Positions 53,167 through 61,376 of a stretch of 64,000 nt of DNA are shown here, in pieces (position 1 is the first letter of the stretch; each line of letters begins with the position of its first letter). Below the pieces are notes generated by a model that was given only the letters and a program-made list of their open reading frames with translations, was not told where the DNA came from and did not search any database. The stretch is from JBBIPA01 sp963775935. GTDB taxonomy: Bacteria; Chloroflexota; Dehalococcoidia; GIF9; UBA5629. The DNA is taken from NCBI GenBank assembly GCA_963775935.1, contig CAVZKR010000004.1, positions 496,001 through 560,000 of the forward strand, written 5' to 3'. The translations under genes were made by a program, and so were the position numbers.

Positions 53167-54447
53167 CGTATTGCGTCAAATTAAATGGTTACCGAAGACC
53201 TCCTGATTGCCTCCTAATTGCGGTTACCGAAACTGCCCTGACGCTCAGCCATTCTCCATAACTGTTCCAGGTTAGCATTTATCTGTTTCAAGAGTATTAT
53301 TGGATTCAGATTGTTATAAATAGAAGCCATCTCAGTCTGCCTTTCAAGGCTTAATATGCCCGACTGTAGCAGGCGCTGATACGGCGTCTGTGCTTTTTCA
53401 TATATCTTGAGTACTTTTGCTCCATGTCTGGTCTTGGACATGAGCTTCATCGTAGGTTGGAAGAAATTCATATACAGTCGAACATTATCATAGACTCTTT
53501 CCAGACACTGATAAGCAACCTTGGAAATGTAGCGGTCATAGCCTACTAATCGCCGTACGACATTCCCGTTCTTCTGTTCCACATGGCAGCTGTCATTCTT
53601 TTTATAGGCACGAGACCTGGTAAAGTTAATTCCTTCCAAGCGACAGTAGGAGTAGAGGCATTGATTGATAAATTCGCTGCCGTTGTCTGAATCCACACCG
53701 AGGAGAGGAAAGGGAAGACGTTGCCGTATCCGGTGCACTGCTGATCGCACCCGCGTCTGACCTTTACCCCAGACCGGAACGCATTCCGACCAGCCACTGG
53801 CAACATCTACAGCGCAGAGAGTAGTCAGATAAAAACCTTCGACGCTCTCACCACAGTGAGCCACCAGGTCTATTTCCAAAAAGCCAGGCTTGTTTTCCTG
53901 CCAGTCTGCGAAAGTCCGGATCGGTATCGAACTTTTCAGTACACTACTTGGCCGGGTAGTGCTCAATGGCCTGCGTCCTCCCAGCTTACGACATGATCTT
54001 AGTAATCGATCTATGGTCGCTGGACTCATGGTGCAAAGTAACTTCTCCTGGACAGTATCAATCTGTTGCTCACCATGTTGCCTGAGTACCTTAATCATCT
54101 CGGGCAAGAATGGCTGAAGACGTTTGGAACATAACCGGTCACTGGCTTCCCATATAGCTCTTAAGGGCTCAATCACCACGCTGTATCGTCCAGGTCTACC
54201 ACGGTGACCGCCATACCGTTCGTTCTGGCCAAGCAGCATCCTGATCGCTGCTTTCCGATGATAGCCAGTTACTGTTATAAACTCGTCTAACATTTTACCT
54301 TTTCTTACTTTGTTCGCTGAGCGATATCGATCAATTATCGCTGCGGCATATTCTTTTACGCTGCCTCTTGTCATATAAACTCCTTGAGTAACAGTATTTA
54401 TGAGGCAACGATACCATTTTCGGTAACTTTAATTATGACGCAATGCG
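53167..54447 (-). mobile_element. Insertion sequence, copy D (second subtype, complete)
   Basis: The element has the same terminal design as A and B (left CGTATTGCGTCAAATTAAA; right, reversed, CGCATTGCGTCATAATTAAA), each end with two ~35-bp repeats, but its transposase differs substantially. The flanking repeat is accgc, at 53163-53167 and 54448-54452 (overlapping the first base of the element), or accg if strictly outside it. The right end, near the transposase start, lies 5 bp upstream of TTGAAA in the TPR-gyrA promoter region. Confidence 0.93.
53214..54374 (-). CDS. IS transposase (copy D), intact
   Basis: This 386-residue DDE transposase of the second subtype starts at ATG MTRGSVKEYAAAI. 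It has the basic motif GGHRGRPGRY at about 55-64 and the catalytic Asp in LEIDLVAHCGE, Asp in DSDNGSEF and Glu in CHVEQKN. It lacks the C-terminal GIMRQ of copies A and B and ends in SFGNRN. No stop or frameshift is seen. Copy E is its close relative. Confidence 0.92.
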   Translation of the reverse strand: MTRGSVKEYAAAIIDRYRSANKVRKGKMLDEFITVTGYHRKAAIRMLLGQNERYGGHRGRPGRYSVVIEPLRAIWEASDRLCSKRLQPFLPEMIKVLRQHGEQQIDTVQEKLLCTMSPATIDRLLRSCRKLGGRRPLSTTRPSSVLKSSIPIRTFADWQENKPGFLEIDLVAHCGESVEGFYLTTLCAVDVASGWSECVPVWGKGQTRVRSAVHRIRQRLPFPLLGVDSDNGSEFINQCLYSYCRLEGINFTRSRAYKKNDSCHVEQKNGNVVRRLVGYDRYISKVAYQCLERVYDNVRLYMNFFQPTMKLMSKTRHGAKVLKIYEKAQTPYQRLLQSGILSLERQTEMASIYNNLNPIILLKQINANLEQLWRMAERQGSFGNRN

Positions 54448-54452
54448 ACCGC

Positions 54453-54481
54453 TTGAAATTATCGGCTTGTTTTATTAATAT
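54453..54481 (+). promoter_or_regulatory. Probable promoter of the TPR-gyrA unit
   Basis: TTGAAA (54453-54458) and TAATAT (54476-54481) are separated by 17 bp. The -10 is weak (4 of 6). The -35 directly follows the IS copy D target repeat. Confidence 0.5.
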
Positions 54482-54564
54482 TGCTGGACTAAAATTAACT
54501 TTTGCTGTAAACAGAGGTATTATTGTTTGGTTATTAAGGTAAAAGAGAACACGAGAAAATAGAT

Positions 54565-55401
54565 ATGTTTGATATTTCTGAAGAGAAGGCTCGATTACGG
54601 CGGAAGATGAGTGAAGAAGCCATCGCCCTGGCTATGAAGGGGCGGTGGAAAGAGGCTGTCTCTGTCAATCAGAGCATTATTGAAGTTGTGTCTACTGACA
54701 TTGATGCGTATAATCGGCTTGGGAAGGCTTATATAGAGCTGGGCGAGTTTGACCAGGCTAAGGAAGCGTACCAGAAAACTCTGGAACTGGACTCCCATAA
54801 TGCAATCGCTAAGAAGAACCTCGATTTGCTATCGCATAAGGGAAATTCGCCTGTAGCGAATAATAAGGTTCGTTCCAAAGTTTCGCCCAATTTCTTCATA
54901 GGTGAAGTTGGAAAAACTGGTGTGGTAAATCTTCAGAAAACAGGCGCCAGCTCGGCATTAGCTGGCATGACGGTAACTGACAGAGTGTACTTGAGAGTGC
55001 GAGGGCATAATATTGTCGTGGAAAACGAGCAAGGAGAACGCCTGGGAACGGTTGAACCCCAGCACGGAAATCGCCTGGCGAAGCTAATTGAGGGTGGTAA
55101 TAAATACGAAGCAGCCATTTCCAGCCTGGATAATAATAGATTGAAGGTCTTCGTCCGGGAGACTTTTCAGCATTCCACCCAGATTGGCAAGCACTCTTTC
55201 CCAACGAAGATTGCTGAAGACTTCCAGCCTCATGTCAAAGATGCCCTATTACGGGAAGGCGAGGAGGAATCATCGGAGGAAGAGGAGGGTGAGGAAACAG
55301 AACTGGAAGAAGGAGAACTGTTGCCTGAAGGTTTTTCAATATTCGAAGCAGGCGTTTATGGAGATGATGCAGCGGATGAGGAATTGATGGACGAGGAGTA
55401 A
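54565..55401 (+). CDS. Tetratricopeptide-repeat protein
   Basis: This 278-residue protein has an N-terminal pair of TPR-like helices (residues about 15-90; AYNRLGKAYIELGEFDQAKEAYQKTLELD), a middle beta-rich domain (KTGVVNLQKTGASSALAGMTVTDRVYLRVRGHNIVVENEQGE) and a strongly acidic C-terminus (EEESSEEEEGEETELEEGE). The middle domain is not recognised. The TPR part suggests protein-protein contact. It is 5 bp before gyrA, so the two are co-transcribed; a link with DNA gyrase is only positional. Confidence 0.8.
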   Translation: MFDISEEKARLRRKMSEEAIALAMKGRWKEAVSVNQSIIEVVSTDIDAYNRLGKAYIELGEFDQAKEAYQKTLELDSHNAIAKKNLDLLSHKGNSPVANNKVRSKVSPNFFIGEVGKTGVVNLQKTGASSALAGMTVTDRVYLRVRGHNIVVENEQGERLGTVEPQHGNRLAKLIEGGNKYEAAISSLDNNRLKVFVRETFQHSTQIGKHSFPTKIAEDFQPHVKDALLREGEEESSEEEEGEETELEEGELLPEGFSIFEAGVYGDDAADEELMDEE

Positions 55402-55406
55402 ATGAA

Positions 55407-57902
55407 ATGGAAGTTGGACTGATTAAACCAGTGATTATCGAGGAAGAGATGAAAAACTCTTACCTCGATTATGCTATGAGCGTTATTGTTTCCCGAGCTT
55501 TGCCTGATGTTCGTGATGGTTTGAAGCCGGTGCATCGCCGCATTCTCTATGCCATGGATGGGCTGGGACTTCACCATAGCAGCTCATATAAAAAGAGTGC
55601 CCGTATCGTTGGTGAGGTGCTCGGTAAATATCATCCTCATGGTGATGCGCCTGTCTATGAAGCTATGGTCAGAATGGCGCAGGATTTCTCCATGCGGTAT
55701 TGTCTTGTTGACGGGCAGGGTAACTTCGGCAGCATGGACAATGACCCACCGGCGGCCATGCGTTATACCGAGGCGCGTCTGGCGAGAATTGCCGACGAGA
55801 TGCTGGCGGATATCGACAAAGAGACTGTCGCTTTTGTGCCCAATTTTGATGATAGTCTGCAAGAACCTGCGGTGTTACCGGCGAGATTACCTCAATTGCT
55901 GGTGAATGGTTCTTCAGGTATCGCCGTCGGTATGGCTACGAATATTCCTCCTCATAACCTCGGAGAAATTTGCGATGCCATAGGCTACCTGCTTGAAAAT
56001 CCCGATGCTGATGCTGACGATTTGATGAAATTTGTGAAGGGACCGGACTTTCCAACGGGAGGCATCATCTGGGGACGTCAGGGTATTGTTAATGCTTATG
56101 CCACCGGGCAGGGTAAAGTGGTGGTTCGGGCCAAGATAGCTGAGGAAACCTTAAAGAGCGGCCGTGTGCAATTGGTGGTCACTGAGCTCCCTTATCAAAC
56201 GAACAAAGCTGCACTGGTAGAAAAAATAGCTGAGCTGGCAAAAGATCGGAAGATTGAGGGCATAGGCGAAGTTCGAGATGAATCAGACCGACACGGAATG
56301 CGGATGGTCATTGAGCTTAAGAGGGATGCCCAGCCTGCCAAGGTACTCAATAACCTCTATAAACACACTGCAGTGCAGTCAGCCTTCTATATCAATATGC
56401 TGGCTTTAGTTGACCAGCAGCCACGGGTTATTACCTTAAAAGAAGCGTTGAATTGCTATATAGACTTCCGTAGAGAAGTCATAACCCTCCGCAGCCAATT
56501 TGAACTGCGAAAAGCTAAGGACAGGGCACATATTCTGGAGGGCTTTAGAATAGCGCTCGATCACCTGGAAGAAGTTATTAGCACGATTAGAAAATCGGAG
56601 ACAGTTGAGTCGGCACGAGCTAATTTGATGAAGTCCTTTACTTTATCGCAAGTCCAGGCGCAGGCAATCCTGGATATGCAATTGCGTCGTTTGGCTCACC
56701 TGGAGCAACAAAAGATAATAGACGAGTACAATGAAGTAGTAAGGACAATTGCCTATCTCGAAGACCTTTTAGCCAATCCCAAGAAAATACTTTTCCTGAT
56801 TCAACAAGAAGCTGCTGAACTTAAAACCAAATACGGCGATAAGCGACGCACTGCCATACATAAAGATGAAATTGAGGAATTTAATGAGGAGGACCTCATT
56901 GCACATCAAACTGTCGTGGTTACGTTGAGTGAACAGGGCTATATAAAGAGAATACCAGCTACCACGTACCAGAAGCAGCACCGCTACGGTCGGGGTGTGA
57001 TGGGGATGGTCACCCGGGATACCGACATGGTGCGGCATATGTTAGTCACTGATACTCACGATAATTTGCTTTTGTTTACCAACCGGGGCAAAGTGTACCG
57101 TATGAGATGTTATGATATTCCTCAAGATGTCTCGCGTACTACCAAAGGTACCGCAATGGCGAATCTATTGCCTATCGACCCCAAGGAGCAGGTAACCGCT
57201 TTGGTGCTGGCGAAGGATAACTCCCCCGGACTATTTATGATCATGGCTACTTCAAGAGGAATAGTGAAGAAGACGTCTATGGACAAATTCGCTACGGTTC
57301 GGAGCAGCGGTCTCATTGCTATGAAGCTTATCGGCGATGAAGAGCTGATTGGCGCGAGTATGTGCACTGAATCAGAAAAAATATTGCTGGTGAGCCAGAA
57401 TGGGCAAGCCATCAAGTTCGCTGTGAAGGACTTGAGGATAGCTTCGCGCACCAGTGGTGGCGTCCGGGGCATTCGCCTTGACTCCGGTGACAGAGTGGTG
57501 AGCATGAGCAAGGTATTTTCTGAAGCTCGTCTCCTTACGGTAACCGATAGCGGCTTCGGTAAGCTCTGCCGCGTGGAGAATTACCCTCTCCAGAATCGCG
57601 GTGGCAAAGGGGTCATTGCTCATAAGGTGAACGACAAAACCGGCAAGGTTATCGCAGCGATGACTATACCTGCTTCTCAGAACCTGATTATCATTTCGGC
57701 GAAGGGCATTGTCATCCGCATCTCCATCGATGATGAAGTTCCTGTTCAGGGTAGAGCTACCCAGGGGGTACACCTCAATCGACTTGACCCGGATGACAGA
57801 GTCGCCTCTATTTCCTACCTCGGGGAAGCAGAAGATGCCGGGGAGGATAAGACTGCTATCAATCGCACGGGGGCATCTGCCGAAACACAGAAATCATTAT
57901 AG
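55407..57902 (+). CDS. gyrA: DNA gyrase subunit A
   Basis: GyrA breaks and rejoins DNA. The 831-residue protein has the N-terminal region SYLDYAMSVIVSRALPDVRDGLKPVHRRILYAM, the active-site Tyr in AAMRYTEARLARIADEM, the DNA gate and coiled coil, and the C-terminal six-bladed pinwheel with the gyrase box-type QGRATQGVHLNRL near the end. The length is normal. Adjacent to the TPR gene upstream and marC downstream, on the same strand. Confidence 0.97.
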   Translation: MEVGLIKPVIIEEEMKNSYLDYAMSVIVSRALPDVRDGLKPVHRRILYAMDGLGLHHSSSYKKSARIVGEVLGKYHPHGDAPVYEAMVRMAQDFSMRYCLVDGQGNFGSMDNDPPAAMRYTEARLARIADEMLADIDKETVAFVPNFDDSLQEPAVLPARLPQLLVNGSSGIAVGMATNIPPHNLGEICDAIGYLLENPDADADDLMKFVKGPDFPTGGIIWGRQGIVNAYATGQGKVVVRAKIAEETLKSGRVQLVVTELPYQTNKAALVEKIAELAKDRKIEGIGEVRDESDRHGMRMVIELKRDAQPAKVLNNLYKHTAVQSAFYINMLALVDQQPRVITLKEALNCYIDFRREVITLRSQFELRKAKDRAHILEGFRIALDHLEEVISTIRKSETVESARANLMKSFTLSQVQAQAILDMQLRRLAHLEQQKIIDEYNEVVRTIAYLEDLLANPKKILFLIQQEAAELKTKYGDKRRTAIHKDEIEEFNEEDLIAHQTVVVTLSEQGYIKRIPATTYQKQHRYGRGVMGMVTRDTDMVRHMLVTDTHDNLLLFTNRGKVYRMRCYDIPQDVSRTTKGTAMANLLPIDPKEQVTALVLAKDNSPGLFMIMATSRGIVKKTSMDKFATVRSSGLIAMKLIGDEELIGASMCTESEKILLVSQNGQAIKFAVKDLRIASRTSGGVRGIRLDSGDRVVSMSKVFSEARLLTVTDSGFGKLCRVENYPLQNRGGKGVIAHKVNDKTGKVIAAMTIPASQNLIIISAKGIVIRISIDDEVPVQGRATQGVHLNRLDPDDRVASISYLGEAEDAGEDKTAINRTGASAETQKSL

Positions 57903-57914
57903 AAGGAGGAGGTT

Positions 57915-58517
57915 GTGCAGGTTCTACAGGAATTTGGCTTGACCTTTGTCCCCCTTTTTGTAGCCATTGATGCTGTTGGTGTTTTACCGATATTGCTACC
58001 GTTAACGGCTGATATGGGTACTCGTGAGCGCAGCCGCGTGGTACGCCTGGCAATGCTCGTAGCTGTTGGTTTGGGCTTGGGTTTTGTAATCGTGGGCAAG
58101 GGTATTTTCCTTTTTCTGGGCATAAAGGTGGCTGATTTTCTGGTTGCTGGCGGGATAATCTTGTTCCTTCTGGCAGCTAAGGATATTATCACTGGCAAGA
58201 TGCTTGGCGAGGAAGACTTAAAAAGCGCTGGCACTATCGGCGCTGTACCCCTGGGTACGCCGTTGATAGTGGGACCGGCAGTTCTGACCACACTATTAAT
58301 ACTTATTGAACAGTATCCTATTTATATGGTAGTGATTGCTTTCATAGTTAATCTGGCAATTGTCTGGCTGCTTTTCTCTCAGGTGAACAGAGTGATGGGT
58401 TTTTTGGGGAAGGCTGGAGCGAGAGTTACTTCTAAGATAATCGGTCTGTTTCTGGCAGCCATAGCAATTAAAATGATTCGTCAGGGCATAATAGAAATTC
58501 TAGGTCAATCGTTTTAG
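57915..58517 (+). CDS. MarC family integral membrane protein
   Basis: This 200-residue protein has about six membrane segments and the family pattern FVPLFVAIDAVGVLPILLPLT at the start, then GGIILFLLAAKDII and GAVPLGTPLIVGPAVLTTLLIL. MarC/YchE proteins have no proven function. The GTG at 57915 follows agaaggagg, a strong ribosome-binding site. It directly follows gyrA (12 bp). Confidence 0.9.
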   Translation: MQVLQEFGLTFVPLFVAIDAVGVLPILLPLTADMGTRERSRVVRLAMLVAVGLGLGFVIVGKGIFLFLGIKVADFLVAGGIILFLLAAKDIITGKMLGEEDLKSAGTIGAVPLGTPLIVGPAVLTTLLILIEQYPIYMVVIAFIVNLAIVWLLFSQVNRVMGFLGKAGARVTSKIIGLFLAAIAIKMIRQGIIEILGQSF

Positions 58518-58533
58518 CTAACTTCTGCAATAA

Positions 58534-58542
58534 TGGTATAAT
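58534..58542 (+). promoter_or_regulatory. Promoter (extended -10) of the beta-propeller lipoprotein gene
   Basis: TGGTATAAT is a perfect extended -10. A TTTAGC at 58513-58518 is a poor -35, 18 bp upstream. Confidence 0.5.
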
Positions 58543-58596
58543 CCCTATTTTAGTCAAACATTATTACTCCCTGAATGATTTTGCGAGGTAAAAAGT

Positions 58597-60096
58597 ATGA
58601 GATTCAGTCGTTTTTTACTGCTAACCGTTTTGCTTATGCTGGCAGTGGGTTGCGAAAGCGGTCAAAAATCAGTTCCGGCACCTGTTGTCAGCATCGATAG
58701 AGAAATACAGGAAACGCTGCTCACTGAAATCAATTTTAACACGTGGGTACCGATGTCTTTCAAGATAAGCCCGGACGGGCAGAAAATGGCTTATGTGAAT
58801 CAGGTTGATGGCAAGCAGGTGATGGTGGTAAATGGTAAAGAAGAAAAGAGATATGATCAGGTTGTGGCATATTTTTTTACCTTCAGCCCTGACAGTAAAC
58901 GGCTGGCTTATGTTGTTCATGAAGGGGAAAGCCTGTTTGCCATAGTGGACGGGCAGGAGAGTAACCCATATAACGATATTGCTGTGGGCGGTCCCGTTTT
59001 CAGCGGTGATAGCAAGAGAGTTGCTTTTTCAGCTCAGGCAGGTGGCAAGTGGTTTGTTGTCGTTGATGGAGTGGAGGGGAGGCGATTTGATGAAATCGTC
59101 GCAGGCACTCTCGTGTTCACTCCAGATAGTAAGGAATTGGCATATCTTGCTCGAATAGGCAACAAGACGCTATACCAGGTTGGAGACAAAGGTGGACGAC
59201 CTTATGACGGAATTAGAGAAGATTCTGTGATATTCAGCCCGGATGGACGGCATGTAGCATATGTAGCACAGGAAAATAATCAGTGGTTTGTGGTAAAGGA
59301 TGAAGTTGCTGGAAAACAGTATGACGAGGTCAGGTTTGGCTCGTTGGCGTTTAGCCCCGATAGTCAACGTATGCTTTATATAGCCAGGTCTGATAAGAGC
59401 TGGTTTGCGGTAATAGATGGTAAGGAGAATGGACCTTCTGATAATGTCGACATCGGCAGGTATAGCTTTAGTCCTGATAGTAAGCGGCTGGCGTATTCGG
59501 TGTCAAGCGGTGGCAAAGCATTTGTGATAGTTGACGGTAAAGAAGAGAAGCGCTATGCTGCCATCGGCGTTGGCTCCACTGTTTTCAGCCCCAGTAATCA
59601 GCGGCTGGCATACGTGGCGGCGTTGAAAGGGTGCTCGCATTCGGAGGAGGAGAGGAAAAAAGATGAGAAGTCTCATCTGGCTGAAGAAGAAGCCTGTGTG
59701 GTGGTGGATGGTAAAGAGGGTAAACCATACAATTTAATCTGGGAGCCTCCTGTTTTCAGCCCTGACAGTAAGCAGGTCGCCTATTTTGTCTGGATTAAAG
59801 AGGCATGGTTTCTGGTCAAGGATGGTACAGAATACCCGCAAAAATATAATGCTATCGGGAGAGGCACTCTCATTTTCAGCCCTGATAGCAAGCATGTAGC
59901 ATATGTGGCGAAATCAGGTGATAAGCCGTTCGTAGGGGTCGATGGGCAGGAGGGTAAACACTATGATGGTATTATATTTCTTCAGGGAGGTAAAGTAACC
60001 TTTGATTCAGGTGACCACTTATCTTATATCGCTTTTGAAGGCGGTAAAGTTCTCCTGGTGGAGGAAAAGATTACTGAGCGGTCAGCCAAGCCGTAG
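58597..60096 (+). CDS. Lipoprotein with tandem PD40/WD40-like beta-propeller repeats
   Basis: This 499-residue exported protein has a lipobox (MLAVGC, Cys at residue 19). After it come about 10-11 repeats of some 39 residues with the pattern FSPDSKRLAYVA..G...FVVVDGKEGK.YD.I..G, a TolB/PD40-like propeller. Repeat 8 contains an insertion of about 20 charged residues with a Cys at each end, which could form a disulfide loop. No catalytic site is seen; a scaffold or ligand-binding role outside the membrane is inferred. Ribosome-binding site gaggt. Confidence 0.85.
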   Translation: MRFSRFLLLTVLLMLAVGCESGQKSVPAPVVSIDREIQETLLTEINFNTWVPMSFKISPDGQKMAYVNQVDGKQVMVVNGKEEKRYDQVVAYFFTFSPDSKRLAYVVHEGESLFAIVDGQESNPYNDIAVGGPVFSGDSKRVAFSAQAGGKWFVVVDGVEGRRFDEIVAGTLVFTPDSKELAYLARIGNKTLYQVGDKGGRPYDGIREDSVIFSPDGRHVAYVAQENNQWFVVKDEVAGKQYDEVRFGSLAFSPDSQRMLYIARSDKSWFAVIDGKENGPSDNVDIGRYSFSPDSKRLAYSVSSGGKAFVIVDGKEEKRYAAIGVGSTVFSPSNQRLAYVAALKGCSHSEEERKKDEKSHLAEEEACVVVDGKEGKPYNLIWEPPVFSPDSKQVAYFVWIKEAWFLVKDGTEYPQKYNAIGRGTLIFSPDSKHVAYVAKSGDKPFVGVDGQEGKHYDGIIFLQGGKVTFDSGDHLSYIAFEGGKVLLVEEKITERSAKP

Positions 60097-60116
60097 AATT
60101 GTTCAGTCTGGATTTC

Positions 60117-60578
60117 ATGAAAATAGGTATACTTTCTGATACTCACCTGCGTTCATTTGACGAGTTGCCCGGAGACATACTACTGGCTTTATCTGAAGTT
60201 GATTTGATTGTCCATACCGGCGACTTCGTGATGCTGTCGGTGCTTAATGGATTAAGAAATCTGGGGGAGGTGAAAGCGGTTCGTGGCAACATGGATTCCC
60301 CGGATATCAGGGACGTACTTCCCGAGAAAGAGCTGTTAGTGATTAATGGTAAACGCATCGGCATTATCCATGGCTCAGGCTCTCCCTGGGGAATAGAAAG
60401 CCGGGTAAGAGAGCGATTCGACCAGGTAGATATCATTCTCTTCGGGCATACTCACCAGGCGAAAAATGAGCTTATGGGTGGTGTGCTCTATTTTAATCCG
60501 GGGCAGGCGAAGAATTCTTATGGAATTCTGCACATCGAAGACGAGGTCAAGGGGCAGATAATCAGGGTTGTGCACTGA
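60117..60578 (+). CDS. Metallophosphoesterase, YfcE/MJ0936 type
   Basis: This 153-residue phosphodiesterase has the full calcineurin-like motif set: ILSDTHL, VHTGDF, VRGNMD (GNxD), IIHGSG and FGHTHQ. The group hydrolyses small phosphodiesters with manganese or nickel. ATG 60117 is preferred because the core MKIGILSDTH starts there; the frame opens at TTG 60099. A strong terminator follows. Confidence 0.9.
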   Translation: MKIGILSDTHLRSFDELPGDILLALSEVDLIVHTGDFVMLSVLNGLRNLGEVKAVRGNMDSPDIRDVLPEKELLVINGKRIGIIHGSGSPWGIESRVRERFDQVDIILFGHTHQAKNELMGGVLYFNPGQAKNSYGILHIEDEVKGQIIRVVH

Positions 60579-60588
60579 GAAAAAGTGA

Positions 60589-60610
60589 GGGGGGCGAAGC
60601 CCCCCTTTTT
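60589..60610. terminator. Bidirectional rho-independent terminator
   Basis: GGGGGGC-GAA-GCCCCCC (60589-60605) is followed by TTTTT on the plus strand. On the minus strand it lies just after rplY and is followed by ctcacttttt. It separates the convergent phosphodiesterase and rplY genes. Confidence 0.9.
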
Positions 60611-60614
60611 ACTA

Positions 60615-61313
60615 CTACTTTTCTTCCCTGGCAGCGGACTTATCCTTAGCGGCAGGCTTGTCTTCTCCCTCGGCTGCTTCTTCAGCCACCGCTTCGGCTT
60701 CAGCTCCCTCCTCAACCTTAGCTTCAGCCGCCACAACAGGCTCTTCAATTTTGACATGCGTCTCAACAGCTTTGATGACGATTTGCTCCGGATCACTGAG
60801 CAAAGTAATCTCTGCACTGAGCGGGATATCCTTTACGTGAATCGCCTGGTCGGCGGTCTCCAGCTTGGAGATATCGACTTGCAGGTTGTGGGGAAGATGG
60901 TCTGGCAACGCCTCAATATGTAAATAATCCATCAGGTGGAGCAGGGAGACATTCTTTATCCTGAGAGCTGGTGCGTCTCCCACGAAGACCAGCGGAATGT
61001 CAGCCTTGATTTTCTCGGTCATTTTGACCTGGTAGAAATCGACGTGGAGCAACTCTCTGGTGAGCGGGTCTTTTTGAACTTCACGGACGAGCACCACTAC
61101 CGGCGTACCTGAGTCCGCAATATTAAGAGAGATAAGGTCGGTTTTACCGGCTCGCGCCAGCGTTTGTTTAAGCTTTTTGGTATCTACGGTAAGTGCCACC
61201 GATTCCAGGCCGTGTCCGTACATGTTGGCTGGAGTAGCACCTTTGCGGCGCATAAAGCGCACTTTTTTACCAACAACCTCTCGTTTTGATGCTTCAAGTT
61301 GAATTAGTTCCAT
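60615..61313 (-). CDS. rplY: 50S ribosomal protein L25, CTC family
   Basis: This 232-residue 5S rRNA-binding protein has the L25 core (QLEASKREVVGKKVRFMRRKGATPANMYG at the N-terminus; LLHVDFYQV) and the longer CTC-type beta domain (DIPLVFVGDAPALR). The C-terminal 45 residues are low-complexity and rich in Ala, Glu and Lys (AEAKVEEGAEAEAV). The length is typical of the CTC group. It shares its strand with the radical SAM gene upstream, 63 bp away. Confidence 0.95.
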   Translation of the reverse strand: MELIQLEASKREVVGKKVRFMRRKGATPANMYGHGLESVALTVDTKKLKQTLARAGKTDLISLNIADSGTPVVVLVREVQKDPLTRELLHVDFYQVKMTEKIKADIPLVFVGDAPALRIKNVSLLHLMDYLHIEALPDHLPHNLQVDISKLETADQAIHVKDIPLSAEITLLSDPEQIVIKAVETHVKIEEPVVAAEAKVEEGAEAEAVAEEAAEGEDKPAAKDKSAAREEK

Positions 61314-61376
61314 TGCCGTACCCCTCTTTAAAAAGACAGACTATATAGGTTAGTCGTTTTGTAGTAAGAAGTCAAA

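Noticed and set aside
53161..53170. A strict 5-bp repeat outside both ends of copy D
   Set aside because: The left flank reads aaccg and the right accgc; the repeat is 5 bp only if it overlaps the first base of the element, so the exact left end of copy D is left open by one base.
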